In this document: positions 1 to 6,562 of the stretch, in pieces
How the letters are laid out: each line of letters starts with the position of its first letter
Position numbering within the stretch: the stretch's first letter is position 1
From: Planctomycetota bacterium
Lineage (GTDB): Bacteria; Planctomycetota; Phycisphaerae; UBA1845
Direction: 5' to 3'
Assembly: GCA_022563615.1 (NCBI GenBank)
Contig: JADFMZ010000074.1
Coordinates: 1-10,866, forward strand
DNA: 10,866 nt
The notes under the pieces: model-generated
What the model saw: only the letters and a program-made list of their open reading frames with translations
What the model was told of the DNA's origin: nothing
Databases searched by the model: none
Program-made: the position numbers and the translations under genes

Positions 1-60
1 ACTCTTGGACGCCGATCGGCGGAAGGGAATCGCAGGATGGGGCCGGTGGGAGAAGACCGG

Positions 61-984
61 TCAGGAATCGATCTGTCGGCGTCGCCGGGGTCGGGCCAGG
101 ATGGCGGGCAGACCCAGCAGCATCAGCAGCAGCACCGTCGGTTCGGGAACGACGGCGACCGGGGTAGTGCGCGAGGTCACGTGGAAGGTGTTTGGATCGA
201 GCGGTGACATTAGGCGCAGATCCAAGCGCTGTTCCGTTGCACCGAGGGAGGTGGAATCGGGTTCCAGAAGTTGGCCGCCAAGACTACTCCCGTCCGCCAG
301 TTGGCGCAGCGCCTCATCCGCCTGGTCGTCGAAGATCGCGCGAAGCTGCGCCCGGCCGCTCAGGGTGTCGAAGATGTTGGGCCGGTCGGCCGCCTCGAAA
401 AACGGATCGGTGATCACGGCCAACACGTCGGCCAGTACGTTGCCGGAAATGTTGATCGGTCCCACGTCGAACTCGGACTCATCGTCGCCGTTACCCAGGA
501 TGCCCTCGCGGACGACCTGCTGCTGGGACGACACAGCCAGGTTCAGGTCGTAGAAGCCGAGCCCCTTGTAGGAGACATCGGCGTCGATGAAGACGCTACC
601 GCTGACACGCCGGGATTGCCCGCCCACGTCGAAGAAAAGATCGTACGTCAGCGGAACCGATTGTCGGTCGCGGTCCACGGCGGTATTCAGGGAAAAGTCA
701 AGCCGGGAAAGAACGCGCCCGCCAGCTGACATCTGTAGCGAGATGGGACCGTTCAAGGTCAGATCCCACACGCCGAGGCTGAGCGAATCATTGCGAAAGC
801 TGTTGGTGATCAGAAGATCGACGTCATTACCAATCGGGTTGCGAGTGCCGCGCAGGTCGAACCCAAGCGCGCTTAATCCCAGGGCTGCATTCTCAACCAG
901 ATCGCCGCGCGCAAGGGGAGTCCGTGAGATCAACATCAGCGACCCTACAAGCAGTAGGCAGGCGGGGCGAAGCGTTCGGATCAT
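61..984 (-). CDS. PEP-CTERM sorting-signal exported protein
   Basis: A predicted exported protein of 307 aa. The N-terminus (MIRTLRP, then a hydrophobic stretch to about residue 20 and a possible cleavage site near residues 24-27) looks like a signal peptide. The C-terminus, from about residue 279, is VPEP followed by a hydrophobic helix and an RPRRRR cluster, which is the tripartite PEP-CTERM signal recognised by exosortase/archaeosortase-type systems. In that family the tail is cleaved during export and the protein is linked to the envelope or extracellular matrix. The middle (residues ~30-275) is rich in short beta-like segments with many Asp, Asn and Ser, and I recognise no enzyme motif. 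The frame stays open upstream to 1227, but I chose ATG 984 because it starts the signal peptide and has GGAG 8 nt upstream. The upstream extension translates a low-complexity 12-bp repeat. The gene lies downstream of the M20 peptidase on the same strand, with a 258-bp gap, so it probably has its own promoter. Exosortase genes are not in this window. Confidence 0.85.
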   Translation of the reverse strand: MIRTLRPACLLLVGSLMLISRTPLARGDLVENAALGLSALGFDLRGTRNPIGNDVDLLITNSFRNDSLSLGVWDLTLNGPISLQMSAGGRVLSRLDFSLNTAVDRDRQSVPLTYDLFFDVGGQSRRVSGSVFIDADVSYKGLGFYDLNLAVSSQQQVVREGILGNGDDESEFDVGPINISGNVLADVLAVITDPFFEAADRPNIFDTLSGRAQLRAIFDDQADEALRQLADGSSLGGQLLEPDSTSLGATEQRLDLRLMSPLDPNTFHVTSRTTPVAVVPEPTVLLLMLLGLPAILARPRRRRQIDS

Positions 985-1020
985 GAGCGTTGCTCCATTC
1001 GTCGGGCCAACTTCGATCGG

Positions 1021-1068
1021 CGTTGCCGACGGCGTTGCCGACGGCACTGCCGACGGCGCTGCCGATGC
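1021..1068. repeat. Tandem 12-bp repeat, four units, in leader of PEP-CTERM gene
   Basis: Four consecutive 12-bp units begin at 1021, 1033, 1045 and 1057. The first two are identical (CGTTGCCGACGG); the third has CACTGCCGACGG and the last is CGCTGCCGATGC. The array lies 37 bp upstream of the chosen ATG of the minus-strand PEP-CTERM gene, so it should fall in its promoter or 5' leader. On the minus strand it reads as a GGC/GTC-rich repeat that could extend the upstream open frame as an Ala/Pro/Ser/Thr-rich peptide if a more distal start were used. I see no clear -10/-35 pair around it. Confidence 0.9.
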
Positions 1069-1242
1069 AGACCCGCAATTATCGTATCGGCAGAGGGTCG
1101 CCGGTATAAGGAGAAAACGAAGCCCGGGAATGGATGAGAAGGCTGCGATTCCAATCCTCGGCCCGACGCCACCCTGGCTGAAGCTATTATCGGCCACAAC
1201 CCGCGTGACCATCCATGGATAGGCCAAGCAAGCAGGTCTTGA

Positions 1243-2616
1243 CTACGAGGACTTTGCCAGCAGGTGCACGAAGTAGGCCGCCGACCGGGTTCCGTTATGA
1301 AAATCGGACACGCCGAAATATTCGTTCGGTCCGTGGGCGTTGCAATCCGGCATACAGAACCCCATCATCAGCGATTCCGCTCCAAGCACTTCCTTGAACA
1401 ACGGAAGGATCGGAAGCGTGCCGCCCTCTCGGACGAAGACCGGTGCCTTGCCGAACCCGGCCTCAACCGCTTTGGCGGCGGCGTTCATGCCCGGCGTGCC
1501 CATCGGACTGACGTAGGCCGCGCACTCTCCGTGCTTAATCACCTCGACCCGCACCCCCTCCGGCGCGGCGGCTCGAACCGCATCCTCAAACGCCTTCGAA
1601 ATCTTGGCGGGATCCTGATCGGGCACGAGTCGCATCGAAACCTTGGCCATTACTTTGGCCGGGATAACCGTCGAAGCTCCCTCCCCGGTAAACCCGCCGA
1701 GCAAACCGTTGACATCGACGGTCGGCCTGGCCCAGCGGCGTTCAAGCGTACTGAAGCCCTTCTCGCCGGTCAGTGCGGGAGCGCCCATCGTTGCCAGATA
1801 GCCTTTTTCGTCAAACGGGAGTTTGTCCAGTCGCTTATGTTCATCATCCGTCAAGGGTCGAACATCGTCGTAGAAGCCGGGGATCGTTACGCGGTTGTCG
1901 GCATCGCGCAGCGAGGCGATGATGACAGCCAGGGCGTTACCCGGGTTGGTGAGCGTGCCGCCGAATGACCCGCTGTGCAGGTTCTGCTTGGGCCCGGTGA
2001 CGACGATCTCTCTGTAGACCAACCCCTTCGTTCCGTAGGTGATGGCCGGGGTCGTCTTGTCGAACTTGGGCGTGTCTGATAGGGCGACGTAGTCACACGC
2101 CAGCCGGTCCCGATGGTCCCGGATGATCCGGTCCAGACTCGGCGAAGAGATTTCCTCCTCGCCCTCGATGAGAAACTTGACACGGATGGGCAATTTGCCG
2201 GCCACCTTCATCCAGCTTTCAGCCGCCAGCATATGCGCCAGAACCTGCCCCTTGTCGTCCGCCGAACCGCGCGCGTAAATGTTCCCATCTCGGATGACCG
2301 GCTCGAACGGAGGCGAATCCCAGAGCGATTCATCACCGGTCGGCTGGACGTCATAGTGCCCGTAAATGAGCACGGTGGGACCGCCGTTCTCAGCAGGCCC
2401 CGTATCGCCGAGTATGCAGGCATGTCCGGGAGTCTTGAGAATCTCGGCCTTAATACCGCAATCCGCCAACAGCTTGTGCACCCACTCGGCGCCACGGCGC
2501 ATGTCGTCCTTTCGAGACGGGTCCGTCGAAATGCTGGGGATCTTGAGAAAATCGTTCAACCGGCTGACGTTGCGGTCCTTGTTGGCCTCAATGTGGTCAA
2601 TCACTTTGTCGATCAT
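1243..2616 (-). CDS. M20 family zinc dipeptidase (CPG2/carnosinase-like)
   Basis: A complete 457-aa M20 metallopeptidase that should hydrolyse dipeptides or short peptides in the cytoplasm with a two-zinc centre. The family's metal and catalytic residues are all visible: H87 in GHYDVQP, bridging D120 in RGSADDKG, catalytic E154 and metal E155 in EGEEEISSP, D181 in ALSDTP, and H428 in CNAHGPNE. The dimerisation domain (about residues 195-370) contains H214 in NLHSGSFGG, which in this family reaches into the active site of the partner subunit. Length (~450-470 aa) fits the dipeptidase subgroup (CNDP/PepV-like) rather than the shorter ArgE/DapE group. No signal peptide is seen. The frame is open upstream to 2778, but MIDKVIDHIEANK at 2616 matches the family N-terminus and has an AGGGA ribosome site 6 nt upstream. 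It is transcribed away from the core-glycan operon, and its substrate cannot be told from context. Confidence 0.93.
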   Translation of the reverse strand: MIDKVIDHIEANKDRNVSRLNDFLKIPSISTDPSRKDDMRRGAEWVHKLLADCGIKAEILKTPGHACILGDTGPAENGGPTVLIYGHYDVQPTGDESLWDSPPFEPVIRDGNIYARGSADDKGQVLAHMLAAESWMKVAGKLPIRVKFLIEGEEEISSPSLDRIIRDHRDRLACDYVALSDTPKFDKTTPAITYGTKGLVYREIVVTGPKQNLHSGSFGGTLTNPGNALAVIIASLRDADNRVTIPGFYDDVRPLTDDEHKRLDKLPFDEKGYLATMGAPALTGEKGFSTLERRWARPTVDVNGLLGGFTGEGASTVIPAKVMAKVSMRLVPDQDPAKISKAFEDAVRAAAPEGVRVEVIKHGECAAYVSPMGTPGMNAAAKAVEAGFGKAPVFVREGGTLPILPLFKEVLGAESLMMGFCMPDCNAHGPNEYFGVSDFHNGTRSAAYFVHLLAKSS

Positions 2617-2843
2617 GGTTGGTCCCTTTTTTCCCTCTTGCCTTTCCACACTTTCCGCCGACCGCAGGCCGATCAGCCGGGGGCATGGTAAGCCGAGGAG
2701 GCGATGCACGCCACCAGGGGGTGGGGCAAAGATGATCTTTGCCCATCCCTCTCCCAAGATGATCGCCGACCCATCCAATTACGGTTGACAGAGCACCAGA
2801 GCCGGCGCTGGCGACGCCCGTCGCCTGGATTAAGATACGCTTG
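2617..2843. other. Divergent intergenic region between dipeptidase and waa-like operon
   Basis: This 227-bp gap should hold promoters for both divergent units. It contains a perfect palindrome (2724-2744) and an exact TTGACA at 2785-2790 on the plus strand, but no acceptable -10 box lies 16-18 nt downstream of that hexamer. No further gene is visible. Confidence 0.6.
2724..2744. repeat. Perfect palindrome, 10-bp arms around one central base
   Basis: Arm GGGCAAAGAT (2724-2733), central G, then ATCTTTGCCC (2735-2744). The symmetry suits a dimeric regulator site, a hairpin, or one copy of a dispersed palindromic repeat. It lies about 108 bp upstream of the dipeptidase start and 100 bp upstream of the GT9 start. 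A related half sequence, AAGATGATC, recurs just downstream (2756-2764), which favours a repeat family over a unique operator. Confidence 0.75.
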
Positions 2844-4184
2844 ATGAACGCGATCCATGATTCCGGCCATTCCGAACCGCGCTGGATCCTCGTCGTGCTG
2901 CCGACCTGGGTGGGCGACTTCGTGATGGCGACGCCCACGTTGCGGGCGATTCGGAATCGGTTCGCCAATGCCCATATTTCGTTTCTGATGAACCCGAATC
3001 TTCGGGATCTCGTGCGGGGCGGCGACTGGATGGATGAGTGTATCGAATGGCCGCAGAGCCGAAGACTTCAACTTGCACAAGGCCCCGCCCGCAGAAGTTA
3101 CTTCGCGCTCTTGCGAGATCTTCGCGCTCGTCGATTCGACCGGGCGATCCTGCTGTCGAACTCGTTCCGGTCCGCGTTGATCGTTCGAGCGGCCGGTGCG
3201 AAACGACGGTTCGGCTATGAGCGCGACGGGCGCGGATTCCTGCTGACGGATCGTTTGCCGGTTAAGAACCGGCGGAGCAGAGCGACGCGTCGCCAACAAG
3301 CCGCTAACGGCGCGCACCGGAATGACAACGATGATCCAACAGGATCGACCTTGCCGACTGAGCCTTTGAGCTGGGACCATCAGGGAGCGCGGGCGTTCGC
3401 GCAGGCTGAAGCCTGCGGCTCGGGTCCAAGGACAATGGACGCATCTGAATCACTTTCGCCTTACCACCCTCATCGACCGGTCCGCCTCGGCGAAAGTCTA
3501 CCGGTTCCTCCGGGTCGATTTGTTCCCATGCCTTTGGTCGAGTATTACGCCGATCTGGCTGAGGCGATCGGGTGCGACCGACCCGACGACCGGCTGGAAC
3601 TGTTCACGACGCCCGACGATGAGGAATCCGTTCAGGATCGCCTTGCTTCGCTCGGCCTTGTGGATCGACGACCGCTTGTCGTCATCAGCCCTGGAGCGCG
3701 GTACGGGTCCGCGAAGTGTTGGGCGCCGGAGCGTTTTGCCTCCGTGGCGGATGGATTGATCGACGCCGAGGGGGCGGCCGTGGTCGTCACGTGCGGTCCC
3801 GGAGAGGAATCGATCGCGCGCCGCATCGGGTCACAAATGAAGCGGGTTGGGTTCGTCTTTGACCATCCCCGATTATCGCTGGGCGAATTGAAGGCATTGA
3901 TCCGGCGCAGCGACCTTTTGATTTGCAACGATACAGGCCCGCGACATTTCGCCAAAGCGTTCGGCGTGCCGGTGGTTACGATCTTCGGACCAACGCACCC
4001 TGAATGGACGACCACAAGCTATGCAGCCGAACGAATTGTGCGCATCGACGTGGATTGCGGGCCTTGCCAGCAGCGCGTCTGCCCGCTGGGGCACTTGAAA
4101 TGTATGACGGGCGTCACGGCGGAGGCTGTTCTCGAAGCCGCGGTCGAACTCTTGCCGGCCCGCGTCGGTCCCGATGCCCCATGA
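2844..4184 (+). CDS. waaF: Heptosyltransferase II-like GT9 glycosyltransferase with in-frame insertion
   Basis: A 446-aa family GT9 enzyme that probably transfers heptose from an ADP-heptose-type donor to the lipopolysaccharide inner core on the cytoplasmic face of the inner membrane. GT9 landmarks are the N-terminal PTWVGDFVMATPTLRAI (residues 20-36, with the conserved Asp27), the C-domain PGARYGSAKCWAPERF (283-298), CNDTGPRHFAKAFG (361-374), FGPTHPEW (381-388) and the Cys-rich CGPCQQRVCPLGH (405-417), typical of WaaF. E. coli WaaF is about 350 aa. Here residues 141-221 are extra, in the loop between the domains, and lack family motifs. A TTG at 2841 could also serve as start; no strong ribosome site precedes either codon. 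The stop overlaps the next gene's ATG by 4 nt (ATGA), indicating an operon. The family call is firm; the exact acceptor step and the symbol are inferred. Confidence 0.88.
   Translation: MNAIHDSGHSEPRWILVVLPTWVGDFVMATPTLRAIRNRFANAHISFLMNPNLRDLVRGGDWMDECIEWPQSRRLQLAQGPARRSYFALLRDLRARRFDRAILLSNSFRSALIVRAAGAKRRFGYERDGRGFLLTDRLPVKNRRSRATRRQQAANGAHRNDNDDPTGSTLPTEPLSWDHQGARAFAQAEACGSGPRTMDASESLSPYHPHRPVRLGESLPVPPGRFVPMPLVEYYADLAEAIGCDRPDDRLELFTTPDDEESVQDRLASLGLVDRRPLVVISPGARYGSAKCWAPERFASVADGLIDAEGAAVVVTCGPGEESIARRIGSQMKRVGFVFDHPRLSLGELKALIRRSDLLICNDTGPRHFAKAFGVPVVTIFGPTHPEWTTTSYAAERIVRIDVDCGPCQQRVCPLGHLKCMTGVTAEAVLEAAVELLPARVGPDAP
3400..3417. repeat. REP-like palindrome inside the GT9 insertion
   Basis: CGCAGGCT (3400-3407), two-base loop GA, AGCCTGCG (3410-3417). 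The arms are a perfect 8-bp match. Short GC-rich palindromes of this wording (AGGCTGAAGCCTGCGGCTC) resemble dispersed repeats I associate with planctomycete genomes; family membership is an inference. Confidence 0.7.
3452..3497. repeat. Stem-loop with 9-bp arms at right end of the GT9 insertion
   Basis: ACTTTCGCC (3452-3460) is the exact reverse complement of GGCGAAAGT (3489-3497). The 28-nt loop itself contains the 8-bp palindrome GACCGGTC (3475-3482). The stem ends just before the right CCGGTT copy of the insertion. Confidence 0.65.
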
Positions 4185-5071
4185 TTCACGCCGCCGCAAA
4201 GGATGCCGCTGCTCCGTCGCGCCGCCGATATGTGTCGCTGAACGACCTGACGGTCTTGCGCGGATTCGAGCCGCTATTGCAAAGGCACCAACTGGACACG
4301 CTGGACGCTTTGTTCTGTGCTCAGGGGCAGCGGCTGGACAAGCCGGGACTCAGTTCGTGGCGAGAGCGGCATCGCCTGGCCTTGGACGACGCTGACTCGC
4401 AGCGCGTTTTGTATCTCAAGCGTTTTCGTCAGCCGCCTCGTGCGGCGCAACGGGAAGTTCGGCGCTCCGGCTGCAGGGCGTCGAGCATGGCGGGGTTGGA
4501 ATGGAACTGGATTGCGCGGCTTGAACGTGACGGCATCCCCTGCATGGCGCCCGTGGCCATGGGGGAGGATCCAAGTGCATCACGAGAACAACGCAGCGCG
4601 ATTCTGACCGCCGCCGTGCCCGGTGTTTCGTTGGAAGTGTGGATGGAACAATGGGGTGAACCAGAGCGCGCGACAATCCGACGACTCACCGCGCCGCTGG
4701 CGGGTTTGATCGCCCGGCTTCACCGCCGGGGTTACGTGCATCGCGATTTGTACCTTTCGCACGTGTTCTACGATCCATCTCAGCCCGACAAACAATCCCT
4801 TCATTTGATCGATCTGCAACGGGTGATGCGCCCCTCCCTGCGTTGGCGGCGTTGGATCATCAAGGATCTGGCCGCCCTGAACTTTTCAGCGCCGGAGCGC
4901 TTGGTGTCGGCTTCCGATCGAGTTCGTTGGTTGAGATTGTACCTGGGCATCGGGAAGCTGGACCCGACGGCGCGGAGGCTGGTTTATCGAGTCATGGGCA
5001 AGACACTGGCGATCGCGCGGCATGAGCGGTCGCGCCAGGCCGGTGTTGCGAAGCGGAGCATCAACGCGTGA
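4181..5071 (+). CDS. waaP: Lipopolysaccharide core kinase, WaaP/Kdo-kinase family
   Basis: A 296-aa protein-kinase-fold enzyme of the lipopolysaccharide kinase (Kdo/WaaP) family, expected to phosphorylate a core sugar using ATP. Visible kinase features are a VLYLKRF strand with ATP-contacting K80, E107 in GLEWNW as the likely helix-C glutamate, the catalytic loop HRDLYLSH (187-194, catalytic D189), and LIDLQR with metal-binding D211 in place of DFG. After that comes RRWIIKDLAAL (223-233), which is also common in WaaP relatives. There is no signal peptide or membrane segment. I chose ATG 4181 because it overlaps the upstream TGA (ATGA), giving translational coupling; the frame is open further upstream but lies inside the GT9 gene. 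The stop overlaps the GTG of the next gene. Position between GT9 and GT4 genes supports a role in core biosynthesis. Which sugar and hydroxyl it modifies is unknown. Confidence 0.85.
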   Translation: MIHAAAKDAAAPSRRRYVSLNDLTVLRGFEPLLQRHQLDTLDALFCAQGQRLDKPGLSSWRERHRLALDDADSQRVLYLKRFRQPPRAAQREVRRSGCRASSMAGLEWNWIARLERDGIPCMAPVAMGEDPSASREQRSAILTAAVPGVSLEVWMEQWGEPERATIRRLTAPLAGLIARLHRRGYVHRDLYLSHVFYDPSQPDKQSLHLIDLQRVMRPSLRWRRWIIKDLAALNFSAPERLVSASDRVRWLRLYLGIGKLDPTARRLVYRVMGKTLAIARHERSRQAGVAKRSINA

Positions 5072-6246
5072 AGGTAGCCGTGGTGACGGAATGGGTGGAT
5101 CCTTGGCGCGGTGGAGCGGAAACGTCCACGCTGCAATTCATGCACCACCTTCAAGCTGCGGGAATCGAATTGCACCTGTTTACGCGTAGCCGGCCCTCAC
5201 CCGCACCGGGGATGTTTGTGCATACCGTCAGCGGGGCGGCCATGTCGCGGGTGCGTCGCAGCGTCACGTTCGCCCATCGAGTCGAGCGGTTGCTCAAGGC
5301 GGAGCGGTTCGACGTCGTTCACGCCATTACGCCGTGTCGCGGCGTGGACATCTATCAGCCTAGAGGCGGCACGATTGCCGAGACCATCGAACGCAACCTG
5401 GCGCTGCGTCGTCGAGGCCCCGCCCGATCGCTCAAGAAGTACGCCATCCATTTCAACCTGAAGCAGCGATACCTGCGGGCGATCGAGCGCAAAATCTTCA
5501 GCGATGCGCAGGGGCCGATTGTGGTGGCCATCTCGGACTACGTCGTACGACAGCTCAAGCGACACTATGGCGTACCCGACGAAAGAATCCGCAAGATTTT
5601 CAACGGCGTGGACCCGCCCGACACGTCCACGGAAGACCGCGCTAGGGACCGCGCCGCCATCCGCCGTGAGTTTGGCTTTTCCGATCAACAACTGGTGGTC
5701 CTTTGCGTCGCGCACAATTTCAAGCTCAAAGGGGTGCGTCGCTGGATGGAGGCAATGGCCTTGCTGGTCAAGCAGGGTGTTACCGATGTTCGCTCGTTGG
5801 TCGTCGGGAAGGGAGATTCCCAACTTTGGCATCGCTTGGCCGCCAGATTGGGGATCGCCCGGGTGTTGACGTTTGTGGGTCCGAGCGACCGCGTCCGGCA
5901 AATCTATCACGCCGGCGACATTCTGGTGCATCCCACCTATTACGACCCTTGCAGCCGTGTGGTCCTTGAAGCGATGGTCGCCGGTCTGCCCTGCATCGCG
6001 ACACGGTGGGACGGGGCCTCGGAAGTGATTGACCCAGGCCGAAACGGTTACATTTTGGATGATCCTGGAGACGTAACGGCGCTGGCCCACTACGTGGCGC
6101 GCATGCGGGATGCCGGACATCGTCGAGCGTTATCGGAAGCGGCGCGAAAGGTGGTGGACGCAGTGAGCATGGCCCGCCATACTCGGGAAGTCATTGAACT
6201 CTACGAGCAGATCCGCCGACATCGTGAGGCACGGCGCAGCACGTAG
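5068..6246 (+). CDS. GT4 family glycosyltransferase, WaaG-like
   Basis: A 392-aa GT-B retaining glycosyltransferase of family GT4, probably adding a hexose to the lipopolysaccharide core. The N-terminal acceptor domain starts MKVAVVTEWVDPWRGGAE, with the glycine-rich loop R14-G15-G16. VVAISDYVVRQLKRHYGVP (152-170) and IFNGVD (177-182) are characteristic of the WaaG/PimA-type fold. The C-terminal donor domain has VLCVAHNFKLKGV (211-223), LVVGKGD (244-250), FVGPSDRV (269-276) and the EX7E-type motif, here D293 and E301 in YDPCSRVVLEAMVAGLPCI. Asp in place of the first Glu is a mild deviation. The start is GTG 5068, which overlaps the upstream TGA (GTGA) and begins directly with the conserved strand. 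It is the last gene of the three-gene operon; a REP-like element follows within 40 bp of the stop. Donor and acceptor sugars are not known. Confidence 0.9.
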   Translation: MKVAVVTEWVDPWRGGAETSTLQFMHHLQAAGIELHLFTRSRPSPAPGMFVHTVSGAAMSRVRRSVTFAHRVERLLKAERFDVVHAITPCRGVDIYQPRGGTIAETIERNLALRRRGPARSLKKYAIHFNLKQRYLRAIERKIFSDAQGPIVVAISDYVVRQLKRHYGVPDERIRKIFNGVDPPDTSTEDRARDRAAIRREFGFSDQQLVVLCVAHNFKLKGVRRWMEAMALLVKQGVTDVRSLVVGKGDSQLWHRLAARLGIARVLTFVGPSDRVRQIYHAGDILVHPTYYDPCSRVVLEAMVAGLPCIATRWDGASEVIDPGRNGYILDDPGDVTALAHYVARMRDAGHRRALSEAARKVVDAVSMARHTREVIELYEQIRRHREARRST

Positions 6247-6267
6247 TGCTTCGACAGCCATAACCAT

Positions 6268-6307
6268 CGGGGTTCGCCGGGAGGGCGAGGCTCCCGTCGA
6301 GCCGCAC
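6268..6307. repeat. REP-like planctomycete dispersed repeat (REGEAPVEP type)
   Basis: CGGGAG (6278-6283) pairs with CTCCCG (6291-6296) across the 7-nt loop GGCGAGG, followed by TCGAGCCGC. In one frame the element reads RREGEAPVEPH and on the other strand GSTGASPSRR, both of which I associate with a very common small repeat in planctomycete genomes. It lies just 3' of the core operon, where such elements often sit and could act as an mRNA 3' hairpin. Confidence 0.6.
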
Positions 6308-6514
6308 CCACTAGCAAAATGGATAAGATGGGGCATTGGACAACAGAGTGGGTACAGGCCTATCGGACCTCAATCCGGGGGGCGTCGGAGGAGAATGGGC
6401 CGGGGTCGATGATTTTCGATTTTGCCCCATAAGCCATTGAACTGCAGGGGGATAGCGGGGTATCCTAATGTGGTTGACCCTGTGAGATTCATTCGGGGCC
6501 TTGAGGCGAGAGCC

Positions 6515-6528
6515 GGCCTTTCGAGGCC
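6515..6528 (+). promoter_or_regulatory. Hairpin with TTCG loop upstream of the sensor gene
   Basis: GGCCT (6515-6519), loop TTCG, AGGCC (6524-6528): a 5-bp perfect stem closed by a UUCG tetraloop if transcribed, ending 34 nt before the TTG start. It could be a 5' UTR structure or part of a dispersed repeat. The function is unknown. Confidence 0.4.
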
Positions 6529-6562
6529 TACAATAGTAATGGTAGAAATGGGGACGTGATCC

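Larger units (their letters stand above)
3258..3506. repeat. Insertion of 243 bp in the GT9 gene, bounded by CCGGTT
   Basis: CCGGTT occurs at 3258-3263 and again at 3501-3506, exactly 243 bp (81 codons) apart and in the same frame. Both copies encode Leu-Pro-Val together with the preceding codon. Removing one copy plus the intervening DNA gives a continuous RLPVPPGRFVPMPLVEYY, the expected GT9 inter-domain linker. The inserted stretch holds an inverted repeat at its left edge (GCCGGTT 3257-3263 / AACCGGC 3267-3273), a palindrome at 3400-3417, and an imperfectly spaced stem at 3452-3497. There is no open frame with recognisable function of its own. Confidence 0.7.
6247..6562. other. Intergenic region with repeats and probable promoter of the sensor gene
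   Basis: This 316-bp stretch contains no convincing gene. It holds a REP-like repeat near its left end (6268-6307), a hairpin with a TTCG loop near its right end (6515-6528), and a possible weak promoter, TTGAAC (6437-6442) with TATCCT (6461-6466) at an 18-bp spacing. TACAAT at 6529-6534 resembles a -10 box but has no partner at the right distance. Calls of sigma-70 type elements in this lineage are uncertain. Confidence 0.5.

Noticed and set aside
11..60. Palindrome GCCGATCGGC (11-20) and CCGGT/ACCGG pair (43-60) as a terminator of the PEP-CTERM gene
   Set aside because: The stems are short and no T-run follows on the minus strand, so the support for a terminator is too weak.
985..1227. N-terminal extension of the PEP-CTERM frame to ATG 1227 or 1212 (81 or 76 extra residues)
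   Set aside because: The extension is low-complexity translation of the tandem repeat and would bury the signal peptide in the middle of the protein; ATG 984 has a ribosome site and starts the signal peptide.
2785..2790. Perfect TTGACA hexamer as a -35 box for the waa-like operon
   Set aside because: No -10-like hexamer lies 16-19 bp downstream; the only candidate, TAAGAT at 2831-2836, is 40 bp away and only 7 bp before the start codon.
2841..6246. CRISPR array or phage structural genes in the central part
   Set aside because: No regularly spaced direct repeats were seen, and all three long frames are explained by core-glycan enzymes.
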